Positions 26,736 through 35,548 of a DNA stretch of 51,818 nt are shown one piece after another (the first letter of the stretch is position 1; each line of letters starts with the position of its first letter). The position numbers were made by a program, and so were the translations under genes. Source of the stretch: Ignavibacteriales bacterium (GTDB lineage Bacteria > Bacteroidota > Ignavibacteria > Ignavibacteriales > Melioribacteraceae); contig JAGUYK010000011.1 in the NCBI GenBank assembly GCA_020061355.1, positions 1-51,818 on the forward strand, read 5' to 3'. The notes under the pieces are model-generated. The model was not told the origin of the DNA. It saw only the letters and a list, made by a program, of their open reading frames with translations, and did no database searches.

Positions 26736-27617
26736 ATGGCAACACTTCGGGATATAAAGAGAAGAATTAAAGGTGTAAAAAACACCCAGCAGATTACTAA
26801 AGCAATGAAAATGGTTGCTGCTGCACGGTTGCGCCGTGCCCAGGAAAACATTATTAATTCCAGACCATATTCAAGAAAAATTTCCGAAGTATTAAGTCAT
26901 CTTTTGAGAATTGAAAAGAATATTATTAACCCCTTAATTACCGAACGTAATAATGAAAACGTCGCTTTAATTGTAATAACATCCGATAGGGGATTGTGCG
27001 GCAGCTTCAATATCAATGCTATCAGATTTGCTGAAGAATTTGTTAATAATGAATTGGATGAATTGAATAAGAATAGCAAGGTTCATTTGTACTGTCTCGG
27101 TAAAAAAGGGAACGACTATTTTACACGGAGGCATTACAATGTCACCGGTTCCTTCCCCGGAATATTTTCCAGCTTAAAATTTGAATTTGCATCCGGACTT
27201 GTTAGAGAATTAACTCATAAATATTTATCCGGCGAAATTGATAAAGTTTTAGTTGTGTTCAATGAATTTAAATCCGTAATTCAACAAAAAACTGTTATTG
27301 AACAATTTTTACCTATTAAACCTTTTGAAGAAGTTTATGTTGAATCAAATTATCCGGATTACATTTATGAACCTGATAAAGCAGGAATTATTAACTCAAT
27401 GTTGCCAAAACACTTAAACGCTCAAATGTGGAGATACTTATTAGAATCTTATGCAGCGGAGCTCGGCGCACGTATGACAGCAATGGATATGGCAACGGAG
27501 AATGCAAAAGAGTTAATTCGTTCATTGAACTTGACTTATAATAAAGAACGTCAAGCTTCTATTACAAGAGAAATAATTGAAATTGTCTCCGGAGCCAATG
27601 CCTTAAGAGGAAGTTAA
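26736..27617 (+). CDS. atpG: ATP synthase F1 subunit gamma
   Basis: 293 residues. The N-terminal helix has RIKGVKNTQQITKAMKMVAA and the C-terminal helix has GARMTAMDMATENAKELI, the two strands of the rotor coiled coil; LIVITSDRGLCGSFN lies in the middle domain. Gamma turns inside the alpha/beta head and drives the conformational changes of the catalytic sites. The operon stops here: ffh follows after 58 bases, and atpD and atpC are missing from this window. Confidence 0.97.
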   Translation: MATLRDIKRRIKGVKNTQQITKAMKMVAAARLRRAQENIINSRPYSRKISEVLSHLLRIEKNIINPLITERNNENVALIVITSDRGLCGSFNINAIRFAEEFVNNELDELNKNSKVHLYCLGKKGNDYFTRRHYNVTGSFPGIFSSLKFEFASGLVRELTHKYLSGEIDKVLVVFNEFKSVIQQKTVIEQFLPIKPFEEVYVESNYPDYIYEPDKAGIINSMLPKHLNAQMWRYLLESYAAELGARMTAMDMATENAKELIRSLNLTYNKERQASITREIIEIVSGANALRGS

Positions 27618-27675
27618 ATAATTAACTTTTGAAATGAATTCCCTTTTTATTATCTTTTAATTGAGTTGATAGGCG

Positions 27676-29010
27676 ATGCTCGAAGATTTATCAGAAAAGC
27701 TGGAACGTGCATTAAAAAAAATTACAGGGCAGGGACGAATATCTGAAACAAATATTTCGGATACACTGCGTGAAATAAGGCGTGTTCTTTTAGATGCTGA
27801 TGTAAATTATAAAGTCGCCAAACAATTTATTGACGACGTTAAAGAAAAAGCTATCGGTAAAGAAGTTTTAACTTCCGTTACTCCCGGTCAGTTGATAACG
27901 AAAATAATTTATGATGAATTGACCAAACTGCTTGGAAGTACCGGATCCGAACTTTCACTCAATCCCTCGGGCATTACAACAATAATGCTGATCGGATTGC
28001 AGGGATGCGGTAAAACAACTTTCAGTGCCAAGCTTGCTAAGTATTTAAAGAATAAAAAAAGAAATGTTCTTTTAGTAGCTGCTGACGTTTACCGGCCTGC
28101 TGCCATTGATCAATTGAAAATTCTCGGTTCTCAAATTAATGTTCCGGTTTTCAGTATCAATGAAAGCAAAGATCCGGTAAAGATTGCTTCCGATGCAATT
28201 ATCTATGCCAAAGAAAACGGTTTCAACACGGTTATAATTGATACTGCCGGCAGATTACATGTTGATAACGACATGATGAATGAAGCTGCTGCAATTAAAG
28301 CCAAGGTCAATCCAACTGAAACTTTATTTGTTGTAGATTCGATGACCGGACAGGATGCTGTTAATTCCGCCAAAGCGTTTCATGACAAAGTTGACTTTGA
28401 CGGTGTTGTTATCACAAAACTTGATGGCGATTCACGTGGCGGGTGTGTCCTCTCTATCCGTGCAGTTGTCGATCGTCCGGTAAAGTTTACAAGCCTTGGC
28501 GAAAAATTAGATTCGATCGAACTATTTTTTCCCGATCGGCTGGCTTCAAGAATCTTAGGCAAAGGCGATGTTGTTTCTCTTGTTGAAAAAGCTCAATTAC
28601 AGATTGATGAGAAAGAAGCCGAAGACCTTGAAAAGAAATTACTTTCTAACAAGTTCGATTTTGATGATTTCTTGAAACAGATTAAAATGATTAAGAAAAT
28701 GGGTTCATTAAAATCTTTGCTTTCAATGGTTCCTGGTGTTGGTTCTGCGGTTAAAAATGCCGATATTGACGACAGGCAGATTGTAAAGGTTGAGTCAATT
28801 ATTCAATCTATGACAAATAAAGAACGGATTAATCACAAGATATTGAATGGAAGCAGAAGAAAAAGAATTGCACGCGGAAGCGGAAATTCAATTCAGGATG
28901 TTAACCGCCTTATTAAGCAATTTGAAGAAATGCAGCGTATGGTGAAAATGTTAAGTTCAAAATCCGGTAAATCCGGTATGATGAATCTCAAAAATTTTAG
29001 AAACAATTAA
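27676..29010 (+). CDS. ffh: signal recognition particle protein (SRP54/Ffh)
   Basis: 444 residues. N domain about 1-90, then the GTPase G domain with P-loop GLQGCGKTT (residues 107-115), [24 protein letters not shown], and the methionine-rich M domain from about 320 with [16 protein letters not shown] for 4.5S RNA binding. The P-loop has cysteine at the position that is usually serine, a mild variation. Ffh with SRP RNA binds signal sequences on the ribosome and delivers them to FtsY at the membrane. It heads the ffh-rpsP-khpA-rimM-trmD-rplS operon. Confidence 0.97.
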   Translation: MLEDLSEKLERALKKITGQGRISETNISDTLREIRRVLLDADVNYKVAKQFIDDVKEKAIGKEVLTSVTPGQLITKIIYDELTKLLGSTGSELSLNPSGITTIMLIGLQGCGKTTFSAKLAKYLKNKKRNVLLVAADVYRPAAIDQLKILGSQINVPVFSINESKDPVKIASDAIIYAKENGFNTVIIDTAGRLHVDNDMMNEAAAIKAKVNPTETLFVVDSMTGQDAVNSAKAFHDKVDFDGVVITKLDGDSRGGCVLSIRAVVDRPVKFTSLGEKLDSIELFFPDRLASRILGKGDVVSLVEKAQLQIDEKEAEDLEKKLLSNKFDFDDFLKQIKMIKKMGSLKSLLSMVPGVGSAVKNADIDDRQIVKVESIIQSMTNKERINHKILNGSRRKRIARGSGNSIQDVNRLIKQFEEMQRMVKMLSSKSGKSGMMNLKNFRNN

Positions 29011-29041
29011 AAACTTAAAATCAAATGGAGGAAAAAGTAAA

Positions 29042-29485
29042 TTGGCAGTTAAGCTAAGATTGAAAAGAATGGGGAAAAAGAGGCAACCGGTATATAAAGT
29101 TGTCGCGGCTGATTCGCGTTCACCGAGAGACGGTAAGTTTATTGAATCGATAGGATTATATAATCCTAAAACTGATCCTGCTACAGTCGACATAAGAGAG
29201 GATCGTGCATTATACTGGCTTGGCGTTGGTGCCCAGCCGACAGACACTGTTAAAAATATCTTGACAAATCAAGGAATTATCCTTAAACAGGAGTTGGTGA
29301 AAAAAGGTTTGTCCGAAGAGCAAATTTCTGTTAAACTTGATGAGTGGAAAAAATTAAAAGAAGCGACTCTTGCGGCTAAAATGAAAAAGCATGCAGAGAA
29401 AGCGAAGTCTAAAAAAGCATCCGCTGAAAAAGCTGAAGAAAAGTCTGATAGCACAGCGGAAGCAAAGGGTACTGCTTCCGAGTAA
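29042..29485 (+). CDS. rpsP: 30S ribosomal protein S16 with extended C-terminal tail
   Basis: 147 residues. The S16 core fills the first 80 or so residues ([51 protein letters not shown]). The remaining tail is lysine-, alanine- and glutamate-rich and probably disordered or helical on the ribosome surface; many S16 proteins are only 80-90 residues long. The start is TTG at 29042 behind a GGAGG Shine-Dalgarno, which rules out a later Met. It lies between ffh and khpA in the conserved order. Confidence 0.96.
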   Translation: MAVKLRLKRMGKKRQPVYKVVAADSRSPRDGKFIESIGLYNPKTDPATVDIREDRALYWLGVGAQPTDTVKNILTNQGIILKQELVKKGLSEEQISVKLDEWKKLKEATLAAKMKKHAEKAKSKKASAEKAEEKSDSTAEAKGTASE

Positions 29486-29495
29486 GCTGTTCCTG

Positions 29496-29520
29496 TTAAT
29501 GGTTCAGCCGGCACCATTAA
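29496..29520 (+). other. hairpin in the rpsP-khpA spacer
   Basis: TTAATGGT (29496-29503) and ACCATTAA (29513-29520) form a perfect 8-bp stem with a 9-base loop, 11 bases after the rpsP stop. A second pair, GTACC (29525-29529) with GGTAC (29548-29552), can form just before the khpA ATG. There is no T-run, so this looks like an RNA processing or stability element within the operon rather than a terminator. Confidence 0.45.
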
Positions 29521-29556
29521 ATTTGTACCCTTATTCACTTAATTATAGGTACTCTC

Positions 29557-29790
29557 ATGAAGGAATTTATTGAATTTATAGCAAAGCATCTTGTTGATAG
29601 TCCCGACAGTGTCTCGCTCGAAGAAGTTGCGCCTGATGAAAAAACTGTCGAGCTTACTCTTAAAGTCGGTGCCGATGATGTAGGCAAAGTCATAGGCAAA
29701 CAGGGTAAAACTGCCCAAGCTATGAGGACGTTGCTAACTGCTATTGCCGCGAAAGACGGAAAACGGGCAATTTTAAAAATATTAGACTAA
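29557..29790 (+). CDS. khpA: KH-domain RNA-binding protein
   Basis: 77 residues, a single type II KH domain with the RNA-binding GxxG loop in KVIGKQGKTAQAMRTLL. It matches KhpA (YlqC), a small RNA chaperone linked to cell elongation and ribosome-related RNAs in Gram-positive bacteria, and regularly encoded between rpsP and rimM. The C-terminus ends shortly after the last strand (AILKILD), as is usual. The hairpin-containing spacer of 71 bases separates it from rpsP. Confidence 0.92.
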   Translation: MKEFIEFIAKHLVDSPDSVSLEEVAPDEKTVELTLKVGADDVGKVIGKQGKTAQAMRTLLTAIAAKDGKRAILKILD

Positions 29791-29822
29791 TCCTCTTCCT
29801 TTGCGGATAGGTTGAATATTTT

Positions 29823-30275
29823 GTGGATCAATTTATTTTAGTTGCTAAAATTGTTGCTCTGCACGGCTCTGATGGTTTTGTGGTGATTGATTCTTATTCC
29901 GATTACAGTGAGAGGTTTTACGATCTGAATACGGTTTTTATTGAATTCTTCGGCAATAAAAAAGAATTTTCTGTTGAAGAAGTAAATAAAATAAGAGGAA
30001 AATTTTTGCTGAAACTTCGGGGTTTTAACTCTGCAGATGATGCAAAGATTTTTATCGGCAAAAAGATTTTTGTTGATGAAAAAAATTCCGTTGAACTGAA
30101 TGATGACTCTTACTTCATTCATGATTTAATGGAGTGTGAAGTTTATAATGGCAAAGTTCTTTTAGGTTCTGTTGAAGATGTTCTGATTCTACCGGCAAAT
30201 GATGTCTATGTTGTTAAATGTCCGGACAAAAGAAAAATTTTAATACCCGCGATCAAAGACTATATAAAAAAATAG
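29823..30275 (+). CDS. rimM: ribosome maturation factor RimM, short and divergent
   Basis: 150 residues from GTG at 29823; E. coli RimM has about 180. The N-terminal beta-barrel begins FILVAKIVALHGSDGFV, in place of the usual G-I-V-G-A-H-G-I-K-G pattern, and the C-terminal PRC-like domain shows YFIHDLMECEV, GSVEDVLILPANDVYVV and KILIPAIKDYI. RimM binds S19 and helps 30S head assembly. Gene order between khpA and trmD supports the call despite the weak N-terminal motif. Confidence 0.87.
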   Translation: MDQFILVAKIVALHGSDGFVVIDSYSDYSERFYDLNTVFIEFFGNKKEFSVEEVNKIRGKFLLKLRGFNSADDAKIFIGKKIFVDEKNSVELNDDSYFIHDLMECEVYNGKVLLGSVEDVLILPANDVYVVKCPDKRKILIPAIKDYIKK

Positions 30276-30323
30276 ATCCGGTTAAGAAAAGAATTGATTT
30301 AGTACCCGATTGCGATCTGCTTT

Positions 30324-31010
30324 ATGACGATGAGAATTGATGTAATTTCTGCTGTACCGGATTCTCTTATTAGTCCTCTCAACACAAGCATAATTAAGAG
30401 AGCACAGGAGAGAAAGAAGGTTGATATTATTGTGCATAATCTGCGTGATTATGCATACGATAAGCATAAACAAATTGATGATAAGCCCTTTGGCGGCGGA
30501 CCGGGAATGCTTCTTAAACCCGAACCGTTCTTTGAATGTATTGAAAAACTTATTAGCGAACGGAAGTATGATCATATTCTTTATCCCTCTCCCGGAGGTA
30601 AATTTTATAATCAGCAGTTGGCAAACAGATTTTCGCTCGCTGAAAATATAATGATCATTGCCGGTCATTATAAAGGTATTGACGACAGGGTGCGTCAGAA
30701 GTTCGCAACCGATGAAATTTCAATCGGCAGATATGTATTAACCGGCGGTGAAATTGCCGTATTAGTGATAATTGATTCTGTTGTGCGTCTTTTGCCCGGC
30801 GTTCTTAACGACAGCGAATCTGCACTTAATGATTCCTTGATGGATGGTGATATAATTGAAGCGCCGTATTATACACGACCGGCTGAATACAAAGAATTGA
30901 AAGTACCGGAAGTCTTACTTTCGGGTCATGAAAAAAAAGTTAAAGATTGGAAAGAAGAACAATCAAAATTATTAACAGAAAAGTGGAAAAAAATAAATAA
31001 TCTGGAGTAA
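30324..31010 (+). CDS. trmD: tRNA (guanine-N1)-methyltransferase
   Basis: 228 residues. The deep-knot SAM-binding signatures are present: GGGPGMLLKPEPFFE, YPSPGGKFYNQQLA, IIAGHYKGIDDRV and SIGRYVLTGGEIAVLVIIDS. The aspartate in the last part of the knot region, needed for catalysis in the family, is in DEISIGRYVLTGGE's neighbourhood. It methylates G37 of tRNAs that read CNN codons, preventing +1 frameshifts. Two ATGs (30324 and 30330) are possible starts, with no clear Shine-Dalgarno. It lies 48 bases after rimM and 3 before rplS. Confidence 0.97.
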   Translation: MTMRIDVISAVPDSLISPLNTSIIKRAQERKKVDIIVHNLRDYAYDKHKQIDDKPFGGGPGMLLKPEPFFECIEKLISERKYDHILYPSPGGKFYNQQLANRFSLAENIMIIAGHYKGIDDRVRQKFATDEISIGRYVLTGGEIAVLVIIDSVVRLLPGVLNDSESALNDSLMDGDIIEAPYYTRPAEYKELKVPEVLLSGHEKKVKDWKEEQSKLLTEKWKKINNLE

Positions 31011-31013
31011 CAA

Positions 31014-31361
31014 ATGGATAAACTAAAAGAAATAGTAGCTGATCAGGTGAGATCGGATTTCCCGGTTTTTAGAGCCGGCGACCATGTTCGTGTTCACGTT
31101 CGAGTTATAGAAGGCGATAAAGAAAGAATTCAACCTTACGAAGGCGACGTTATCAATATCAGAGGCGGTGGTTTGAATAAAACTTTCACTGTTAGAAAGA
31201 TTGCAAGCGGAGTTGGTGTTGAAAGGATTTTCTCATTTAACTCTCCTAAAATCTCTAAGGTAGAAATGCTTCGCGAAGGTAAAGTTAGAAGAGCAAAACT
31301 GTTTTATCTACGCGAGCTTTCTGGTAAGGCGGCACGTATTAAAGATAAGAGGGTTAAGTAA
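31014..31361 (+). CDS. rplS: 50S ribosomal protein L19
   Basis: 115 residues, full length. Conserved segments are [26 protein letters not shown] (in part), [23 protein letters not shown], and [20 protein letters not shown]19 lies at the 30S-50S interface. GGAG sits 7 bases before the ATG. It is the last gene of the operon, closed by a UUCG-loop terminator. Confidence 0.98.
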   Translation: MDKLKEIVADQVRSDFPVFRAGDHVRVHVRVIEGDKERIQPYEGDVINIRGGGLNKTFTVRKIASGVGVERIFSFNSPKISKVEMLREGKVRRAKLFYLRELSGKAARIKDKRVK

Positions 31362-31376
31362 TTTTCTTATGCAAAG

Positions 31377-31398
31377 CCCCGATTCGTCGGGGTTTTTT
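31377..31398 (+). terminator. rho-independent terminator after rplS, UUCG tetraloop
   Basis: CCCCGA (31377-31382), loop TTCG, TCGGGG (31387-31392), then six Ts. The C(UUCG)G-type loop makes a very stable hairpin. It starts 16 bases after the rplS stop, and lies inside the open frame that continues into the MqnA-like gene, which shows that gene must start downstream. Confidence 0.93.
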
Positions 31399-31419
31399 AT
31401 TTATGATATGGGAGATAAG

Positions 31420-32181
31420 ATGAAGCTGTTTTTACCTTCAAATATTTTTTCAGAAATTCTTGCTGCGGTACTTAAAAAAAATGATGACCTTGAAATAAAT
31501 TTTAAAGAATCATCGCTAATCACTAAAGAACTGGAAAAAGATACGATGGCAATCGGACTTATTCCGAGTTTAGATATAATTAATCATAAAAATTTATTCA
31601 TATCAGGTAAAGCCGGAATTTCATTTGATGGAACACTTGCCAACTCATATTTTTATTTAACAAAAAATGAGCAGAGGACGCTCGGCACTGTAGCGATCCG
31701 CGGCGACGTTTCATTAAACGAGATTATTTTTACAAAAATCTTATTCGAAGAACGCTTCTCTTCCGAAGTTGAAATCGCACTTGATACGCATAAAGAACCG
31801 GTAAAAGATCAGAACACATTAGTGGTTGGTACAGAAAATTTTAAATTGTGGGATTACAATAACAGTATCAGTTTTGCCGATCTCATGGCGGATCTTCTTG
31901 ATTTCCCTTATGTCAATTTTATTTTTGCATCGAATGATAAAAATCAGCTTTCAAAGTTGGAAACGATAATTGAAAATATTGATTCCAATATTGAAGAAAA
32001 CATTTCATCCTATCTCAAAGATCTCAATTATCCTGAAGAAGTAAAGCTTTTGGTACAGGAAAATCTGGGCGCTGTTTATTATGAGATGACACCCAATGAA
32101 ACCGAAGCACTTAATGAATTGATCAAACTTGTCTACTACCATGGTGTTATTGAAGAGTTATTTGATATAAAATTTATATAA
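31420..32181 (+). CDS. MqnA/MqnD-like periplasmic-binding-fold protein (futalosine menaquinone pathway family)
   Basis: 253 residues from the ATG at 31420, which follows GGAGA by 4 bases and clears the rplS terminator; earlier in-frame starts would place the terminator inside the gene. The pattern MAIGLIPSLDI, GKAGISFDG, then NTLVVGTENFKLWDYNNSISFADLMADLLDFPYVNFIFA (in part) follows the order of MqnA: D-x-ALIPS, a second-strand loop, then GDEAL and DLG-x2-W-x3-TGLPFVFA. Key residues are poorly kept, so it may be a diverged chorismate dehydratase or a relative with another ligand. No other mqn genes are visible. Confidence 0.45.
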   Translation: MKLFLPSNIFSEILAAVLKKNDDLEINFKESSLITKELEKDTMAIGLIPSLDIINHKNLFISGKAGISFDGTLANSYFYLTKNEQRTLGTVAIRGDVSLNEIIFTKILFEERFSSEVEIALDTHKEPVKDQNTLVVGTENFKLWDYNNSISFADLMADLLDFPYVNFIFASNDKNQLSKLETIIENIDSNIEENISSYLKDLNYPEEVKLLVQENLGAVYYEMTPNETEALNELIKLVYYHGVIEELFDIKFI

Positions 32182-32184
32182 TAG

Positions 32185-32205
32185 CCTCTCCCCGTTGGAG
32201 AGAGG
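32185..32205. terminator. palindrome between convergent genes, possible bidirectional terminator or REP-like element
   Basis: CCTCTCC and GGAGAGAGG form a 6-7 bp hairpin between the stop of the MqnA-like gene (32181) and the stop of serA (32222), followed by another AGAGGGGA run. The U-tract is poor on both sides. A related CTCCCATT/AATGGGAG inverted repeat lies at 35156-35196. Confidence 0.4.
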
Positions 32206-32221
32206 TTTGAAGAGGGGACTT

Positions 32222-33415
32222 TTAATCCAACGAAACGTGTGAGTAGGTGATAACATTAGGATTATTTCTAATAGCTTCGAGCATTTCACCCGTTGCAGAA
32301 GTTTGAAGCTTCAATGTGCAGCAGGCAACCAACCCGCCGTCAAAAATAATATTTTCCACTTCTTCTATATTTATGTTACCCTGTCTTAACACATCAAGAA
32401 TTGAAGCAAGCACGCCGGGCTTATCATAATGCTTAACGATAAGTTGATAATGAGCATCGGTTATTTTTGCTCTATTTACCCAGTGATCAATTATACCGCT
32501 GTGGATATACCGGAGAATAATATTTACAGTTTCTTCCGCAACTGCATTCTGTGCCTGCTCTGTTGACGCTCCTATATGATGCGTTACATATACATTATCA
32601 AGTTCCTGAAGCTTAGATGAAACGGCTCCATCCTTTGATTCCGGTTCACCTTTGAATACATCCAGACCGACTTTTAACTTTTTCTCCTTAACGGCTTTAA
32701 TTAATGCTTCTTCATCAATTACATCCTGACGCGAAGTGTTAATCAACATGGCGCCGGGCTTCATCATTTTGAACATTGATTCGTTGAATAATCCTTTCGT
32801 CTGTGGCGATGATGGTAGATGTATTGTAACGATATCAGCAATCGGAAGGATCTGGTCGAATTCCGAAAAATCTTTTGCGCCGTATCCTTCAATCCGCGTA
32901 ATATCCTTGGCATAAATGTTCATGCCGAATGCCTGGGCACGTTTTGCAACTTCTTTGCCGATGTTTCCGTAACCAACAATTGCCAATGTCTTTCCGAATA
33001 ATCCTTCTGATTTGGAGTATTCTGCTTTATTCCATTTGCCCGCTTTGAAGTCAGCAACGTTGTGCGGAATTCTTCTATCGAGGGCAATCATTAATCCAAT
33101 GGCTAATTCAGCAACTGCAATTGAATTCTTGCCGGGACAGTTTGAAACATAGATCCCTTTTCTGTTTGCAGCTTTAATATCGATATTGTTTACACCGGCT
33201 CCGGCACGTACAATAAGATTTAACTGGTTGGATGCGTTAATAGTCTTTTCATTTACAACGGTTGAACGGACAACTATGCAATCAACATCTTTTACTGCTT
33301 CGGGTAGATCATTCTCTCCAAGCTTAGGGTTATAAACTACATCAATCTCTGAATCTTTTAATCTCTGGATGTACTGTTCCGGAAATTTGTCTGCGATTAA
33401 TACTTTCATTTTCAT
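32222..33415 (-). CDS. serA: D-3-phosphoglycerate dehydrogenase with C-terminal ACT domain
   Basis: 397 residues. The substrate-domain start is KVLIADKFPEQYIQRL; VRAGAGVNNID is the family's R-x-G-x-G-x-D-N element. The NAD-binding motif is VGYGNIGKEVAKRAQAFGM, the catalytic region reads LINTSRQDVIDEEAL, and the histidine is in HHIGASTEQAQ. An ACT domain (about 320-397, HYDKPGVLASILDVLRQGNINI in part) is the likely serine sensor. It oxidises 3-phosphoglycerate in the first step of serine synthesis. GAAGGTG precedes the start. It lies 65 bases downstream of hutU on the same strand. Confidence 0.93.
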   Translation of the reverse strand: MKMKVLIADKFPEQYIQRLKDSEIDVVYNPKLGENDLPEAVKDVDCIVVRSTVVNEKTINASNQLNLIVRAGAGVNNIDIKAANRKGIYVSNCPGKNSIAVAELAIGLMIALDRRIPHNVADFKAGKWNKAEYSKSEGLFGKTLAIVGYGNIGKEVAKRAQAFGMNIYAKDITRIEGYGAKDFSEFDQILPIADIVTIHLPSSPQTKGLFNESMFKMMKPGAMLINTSRQDVIDEEALIKAVKEKKLKVGLDVFKGEPESKDGAVSSKLQELDNVYVTHHIGASTEQAQNAVAEETVNIILRYIHSGIIDHWVNRAKITDAHYQLIVKHYDKPGVLASILDVLRQGNINIEEVENIIFDGGLVACCTLKLQTSATGEMLEAIRNNPNVITYSHVSLD

Positions 33416-33480
33416 TTTTTCACCTTCTGTTATTTTACAAAATGATCTTAACTGATTTCATTGAAATCGATGAATTATCA

Positions 33481-35130
33481 TTACTTTATCATTGGAATTT
33501 TAATTCCAAACTTTCTGGCATTCTCAACCGCCTTATCATACCCGGCATCTGTATGACGGGCAATGCCCATTCCCGGGTCGTACGTTAAAACTCTTTCGAG
33601 GCGTTCTTCTGCTTCTTTAGTTCCATCGGCGACCACAACCATTCCTGCATGAATTGATTTTCCAATTCCGACACCACCGCCGTGATGAACCGATACCCAG
33701 CTTGCACCGCCAATTGCATTAAGCAGAGCATTTAGTATCGGCCAATCTGCAATTGCATCACTTCCGTCTATCATTCCTTCAGTCTCACGGTTAGGGGATG
33801 CAACGGAGCCGCAGTCCAGATGATCTCTGCCAATTACAATAGGCGCACTCACTTTTCCATCAGCAACTAATTGATTGAATATTTTCCCCATCCTTGCCCG
33901 TTCACCATATCCAAGCCAGCAGATACGTGCCGGTAATCCCTGGAAGTGAACCTTCTTCTGTGCAAGTTCAATCCATCTTATCAATGCCTTATTTTCAGGG
34001 AATGTTTCAATTACTGCCTGATCTGTTGTGTAAATATCTTTTGGATCACCTGAAAGAACAGCCCATCTGAATGGACCTTTACCGTCGCAGAAGAGGGGAC
34101 GAATATATTCAGGAACGAATCCGGGTATATCGAACGCATTTGCAACTCCATTCTCTTTTGCTTCACCGCGTATATTATTTCCGTAATCGAAAGCAACCGA
34201 ACCGCGTTCCTGGAATTCGAGCATTGCTTTTACATGTGCTACGATTGTCTGCTTAGACATTTCTATATATTTCTGCGGATTATCTTTTCTTAACTTAACA
34301 GCCTCTTCAAAACTGATTCCCATTGGTACATAACCGTTCAAAGTATCATGAGCAGAAGTCTGATCTGTTATAATATCAGGAGTGATATTTCTTTTAAGAA
34401 TTTCAGGTAATACTTCTCCTGCATTTCCTACAAGTCCAACCGATAATGCTTGCTTATTTTCCTTAGCTTCTAAAACTAATTTAAGAGCCTCATCCAGGTT
34501 TTCAGTTATCATATCGATGTACCCGGTATCAATTCTTTTCTGAATCCTTGAACGGTCAACATCAATTCCAAGGAAAGCAGCGCCATTCATGGTGGCGGCA
34601 AGAGGTTGAGCCCCGCCCATCCCACCTAATCCGGCGGTTAATAAAAGTCTTCCGCTCAATGTTCCGCTAAAATACTTGCGAGCGCACTCTGCAAATGTTT
34701 CGTAAGTGCCTTGCAGAATTCCCTGTGTACCGATGTAGATCCAGCTTCCTGCTGTCATCTGTCCGTACATTGTTAATCCAAGCTGATCTAATCGTCTGAA
34801 TTCATCCCAGGTAGCCCAATCAGGCACAAGCATAGCATTAGAAATAATAACTCTTGGTGCATTTGTGTGTGTTTTGAAAATGGCAACCGGTTTGCCCGAT
34901 TGAACTACGAGTGTTTCATCATTCTCTAGATTTTTTAATGAATCTATAATTGCCTGAAAAGATTCCCAGTTGCGCGCTGCTTTACCCGAGCCGCCGTAAA
35001 CAATTAAATCATCCGGGCGTTCTGCAACATCGGGATCGAGGTTGTTCATCAGCATTCTTAATGCAGCTTCCTGAATCCATCCTTTGCAGGAAATTTTATT
35101 TCCTGTTGGCGCTTTGATTTGCTTTGACAT
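33481..35130 (-). CDS. hutU: urocanate hydratase
   Basis: 549 residues, the usual size. Characteristic stretches are [47 protein letters not shown] (in part), [13 protein letters not shown], and [20 protein letters not shown] with a conserved cysteine-containing loop; [14 protein letters not shown] closes the active site. It binds NAD+ and converts urocanate to imidazolonepropionate, the second step of histidine breakdown. None of hutH, hutI or hutG is in the window, so the pathway must be completed elsewhere. It follows a small unknown gene by 72 bases. Confidence 0.97.
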   Translation of the reverse strand: MSKQIKAPTGNKISCKGWIQEAALRMLMNNLDPDVAERPDDLIVYGGSGKAARNWESFQAIIDSLKNLENDETLVVQSGKPVAIFKTHTNAPRVIISNAMLVPDWATWDEFRRLDQLGLTMYGQMTAGSWIYIGTQGILQGTYETFAECARKYFSGTLSGRLLLTAGLGGMGGAQPLAATMNGAAFLGIDVDRSRIQKRIDTGYIDMITENLDEALKLVLEAKENKQALSVGLVGNAGEVLPEILKRNITPDIITDQTSAHDTLNGYVPMGISFEEAVKLRKDNPQKYIEMSKQTIVAHVKAMLEFQERGSVAFDYGNNIRGEAKENGVANAFDIPGFVPEYIRPLFCDGKGPFRWAVLSGDPKDIYTTDQAVIETFPENKALIRWIELAQKKVHFQGLPARICWLGYGERARMGKIFNQLVADGKVSAPIVIGRDHLDCGSVASPNRETEGMIDGSDAIADWPILNALLNAIGGASWVSVHHGGGVGIGKSIHAGMVVVADGTKEAEERLERVLTYDPGMGIARHTDAGYDKAVENARKFGIKIPMIK

Positions 35131-35155
35131 TATTTCTCTCTATAATTTGTGGCTA

Positions 35156-35196
35156 CTCCCATTAGTAATTTTCCTTATTGAGGCAGCGAATGGGAG
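35156..35196. repeat. inverted repeat between hutU and the small upstream ORF
   Basis: CTCCCATT (35156-35163) and AATGGGAG (35189-35196) form a perfect 8-bp stem around a 25-base loop. In the transcript direction (minus strand) it lies just before hutU and has no T-run, so it is probably not a terminator. Similar CCTCTCC-type arms appear at 32185. Confidence 0.45.
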
Positions 35197-35202
35197 AGGT
35201 TA

Positions 35203-35541
35203 TTAATTGCTAAAATGATTGTCCAGTAGAACTTTATACTGTTTATAAGCGGATTTATAGAGCCAGCGTTTAAAAAATCCGCTGCTCTTTATCTGCTTTG
35301 CCATATGATCAACATTTTCTTTAAGTCTGAATGCAAGTTTTGTCTTTTCTTCTTTTGTCAACTTAATTTCAGTGTCTGAAGAATTTAGTTTCTCAATAAT
35401 TGAAGTAAATGAACGGACATCGGCATAAAATTTTTCATCAGCCGAGATCTGTTTTAAAATTGTTTTACAGAAATTCAATAAAATCTTTTTTTCATTCTTA
35501 TCGAGTTCGAATGTATAGTTTTTAAATAATGGTTTTGCCAT
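35203..35541 (-). CDS. hypothetical protein, helical, 112 residues
   Basis: I do not recognise a family. The sequence is highly charged (many K, E, D), predicted mostly alpha-helical, with no signal peptide or membrane segment, so probably cytoplasmic. The motif-like pieces are LDKNEKKILLNFCKTILKQI and TKEEKTKLAFRLKENVDHM. It starts 7 bases after the adenosine deaminase stop on the same strand, so the two are likely co-expressed. An open frame of this length with normal codon use and tight spacing argues for a real gene. Confidence 0.7.
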   Translation of the reverse strand: MAKPLFKNYTFELDKNEKKILLNFCKTILKQISADEKFYADVRSFTSIIEKLNSSDTEIKLTKEEKTKLAFRLKENVDHMAKQIKSSGFFKRWLYKSAYKQYKVLLDNHFSN

Positions 35542-35548
35542 AATAGTA

